Positions 19,304 through 20,384 of a stretch of 20,384 nucleotides of DNA are shown here, piece by piece; position 1 is the first letter of the stretch; every line of letters begins with the position of its first letter. The stretch lies in IMG/VR virus record IMGVR_UViG_3300009159_000418, positions 1 through 20,384 of that record; one strand, 5' to 3'. Under the pieces are notes generated by a model. It was given only the letters and a program-made list of their open reading frames with translations. It was not told where the DNA came from and ran no database searches. Position numbers and translations under genes: made by a program. Origin of the DNA: a virus.

Positions 19304-20384
19304 TGTTCACTCCTGTTTGCACCGTGTATCTCTGTGGTGCTTCGTGTTCCACTATTTTTACTATTGGATATAAAAAACTGATCATGTAGCCAAAGGCATC
19401 ATTCATGTGGTCAAATCCTTGAGTCTTGTCCGGTAGCACTGTGCCCTCCTTGTAGGTCTGTTTTGATAAACTACTTATTAGATTTTTACACTTAGGATTA
19501 ATAATTACTCCCCTCAAGCCCGATGCATTACACAATTTAGAATTTACGGAATTGATCCTGTCCCTGATGCTCATGTGTCGAGTGGGCATCTTGGTAATGA
19601 AGCCGGCATTTTGTAATATGTTTGCATCGGTCCTTCTCGCTGAACTGGTTCTCCTTGCTCTTGCCGATGGATCTGGATAAGCAAAAATCTTTTTATTGTG
19701 ATATCTGTTGTGAATCTCTTCTGCCAATTCGTCTGTGTTAGAACTCCATATCTGTATCTCATCAAACACATATAGGATGTCATTTTTAATATAAGAAACA
19801 ATGGCCGACATGGGATCCAAGTTAAAATCGATTCCTATGTGATATGTGGTGACGTCTTCCGGAACCACAAAGTTTTTAACATTGTCCTGCACGTTGAATC
19901 CATAATACACTATGCCTGAATAGGTTTCCCAGGTAGCTTCATATTCCTGTCTAAAGGTTTTTGAATCGAGATCTTTCCTTGCCTGTTCAATCTCCTGTGC
20001 ATCTACCCAACCGCCTTGCAGTGTGGTAAACTGCCAACTCTTCCATTCAGTATTGGTTGTATTCTGTCCTTGTTGATATAGGTCATAGAACCAATTCATT
20101 CCCTTGGGTGTGCCACAGAATAGGGCCTTTCCACGGGTATCCGATAATGTTGGGCGGAGGATTGCAGTCCAAGCCTGCTCATCGATATCAGCACATTCAT
20201 CCATCACAAGATAATTTAAACCTACACCTCGCAATGAATCTGCATTGTCTGCTCCTCGAAGACAGATCCTTGAACCATTTTTAAGATATAGAGTTAATTC
20301 TGCTTCATTAATTCTTTTGATCCATCTTAGATCTTGTAATATTTTTTTAATTTGCACCCAAGCAATCTGTTTGGCTTGTCTATA
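19290..20384 (-). CDS. terL: terminase large subunit, N-terminus cut by window edge
   Basis: The frame is open to base 20384, so the first part, including Walker A, lies beyond the right edge; 364 residues are visible. Walker B is YLVMDECADI (D/E at visible residues 62-63), followed by FCGTPKGMNWFYDLY, the coupling motif region of large terminases. The RNase H-like nuclease domain begins at YHIGIDFNLDPM (D at visible residue 186) with a second acidic site FDEIQI (208-209) and YPDPSARARRTSSARR (D at 238). It cuts and translocates DNA into the procapsid through the portal. It is the most upstream visible gene of the late operon. A small terminase subunit would lie further right. Confidence 0.92.
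   Translation of the reverse strand, partial: YRQAKQIAWVQIKKILQDLRWIKRINEAELTLYLKNGSRICLRGADNADSLRGVGLNYLVMDECADIDEQAWTAILRPTLSDTRGKALFCGTPKGMNWFYDLYQQGQNTTNTEWKSWQFTTLQGGWVDAQEIEQARKDLDSKTFRQEYEATWETYSGIVYYGFNVQDNVKNFVVPEDVTTYHIGIDFNLDPMSAIVSYIKNDILYVFDEIQIWSSNTDELAEEIHNRYHNKKIFAYPDPSARARRTSSARRTDANILQNAGFITKMPTRHMSIRDRINSVNSKLCNASGLRGVIINPKCKNLISSLSKQTYKEGTVLPDKTQGFDHMNDAFGYMISFLYPIVKIVEHEAPQRYTVQTGVNNGRI

Overview
The window is a fragment of a tailed double-stranded DNA phage (or prophage) genome. Its head and tail genes run in siphovirus order: large terminase, portal, scaffold, major capsid, connector, tail tube, frameshifted tail chaperone, tape measure, tail tip, J-like hub. The sequence is A+T-rich, genes are packed with one-base stop/start overlaps, and the accessory genes (SpeD-like decarboxylase, 2OG-Fe(II) oxygenase-like protein, glycosyltransferases, methyltransferase, zinc-ribbon proteins) are of kinds common in phages of marine bacteria. 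A marine alphaproteobacterial host such as a SAR11-type bacterium is a reasonable guess, but nothing here proves it. No integrase, tRNA, rRNA, CRISPR or insertion sequence was seen.

Layout. (1) 1-3378, minus strand: a compact, somewhat more G+C-rich accessory operon of overlapping genes. It holds two small unknown genes, an 88-aa basic protein, a 2OG-Fe(II) oxygenase-like protein, a GT4 glycosyltransferase, a small zinc ribbon and a beta-class DNA methyltransferase cut by the left edge. (2) 3379-3560: a divergent regulatory region rich in palindromes. (3) 3561-5253, plus strand: five small genes, mostly unknown, including a zinc-ribbon-like protein, a gene behind a near-consensus sigma70 promoter that seems to give a leaderless mRNA, and a 23-residue membrane peptide. 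(4) 5254-5476: a gene-free convergent junction with three long inverted repeats, two of which share a 10-base sequence in the loop. (5) 5477-20384, minus strand: the late morphogenesis operon, read right to left and cut by the right edge inside terL.

How the genes work together. TerL and portal package DNA. Scaffold and major capsid protein build the procapsid, and no head protease is visible. The connector, tail terminator-like, gp10-like and tube proteins join and build the tail. The gpG/gpGT-type chaperones, with a probable -1 frameshift, load the tape measure. Three tail-tip proteins end in a J-like hub with a C-terminal fibronectin-like domain. Insertions into this core are a SpeD-like pyruvoyl enzyme between portal and scaffold, a sialyltransferase/DUF115-like gene bracketed by hairpins directly after the capsid gene, and two tandem GNAT-like genes in the tail-tip cluster. 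The most speculative and most interesting idea is that the left operon (methyltransferase, oxygenase, glycosyltransferase) is a DNA or surface modification cassette.
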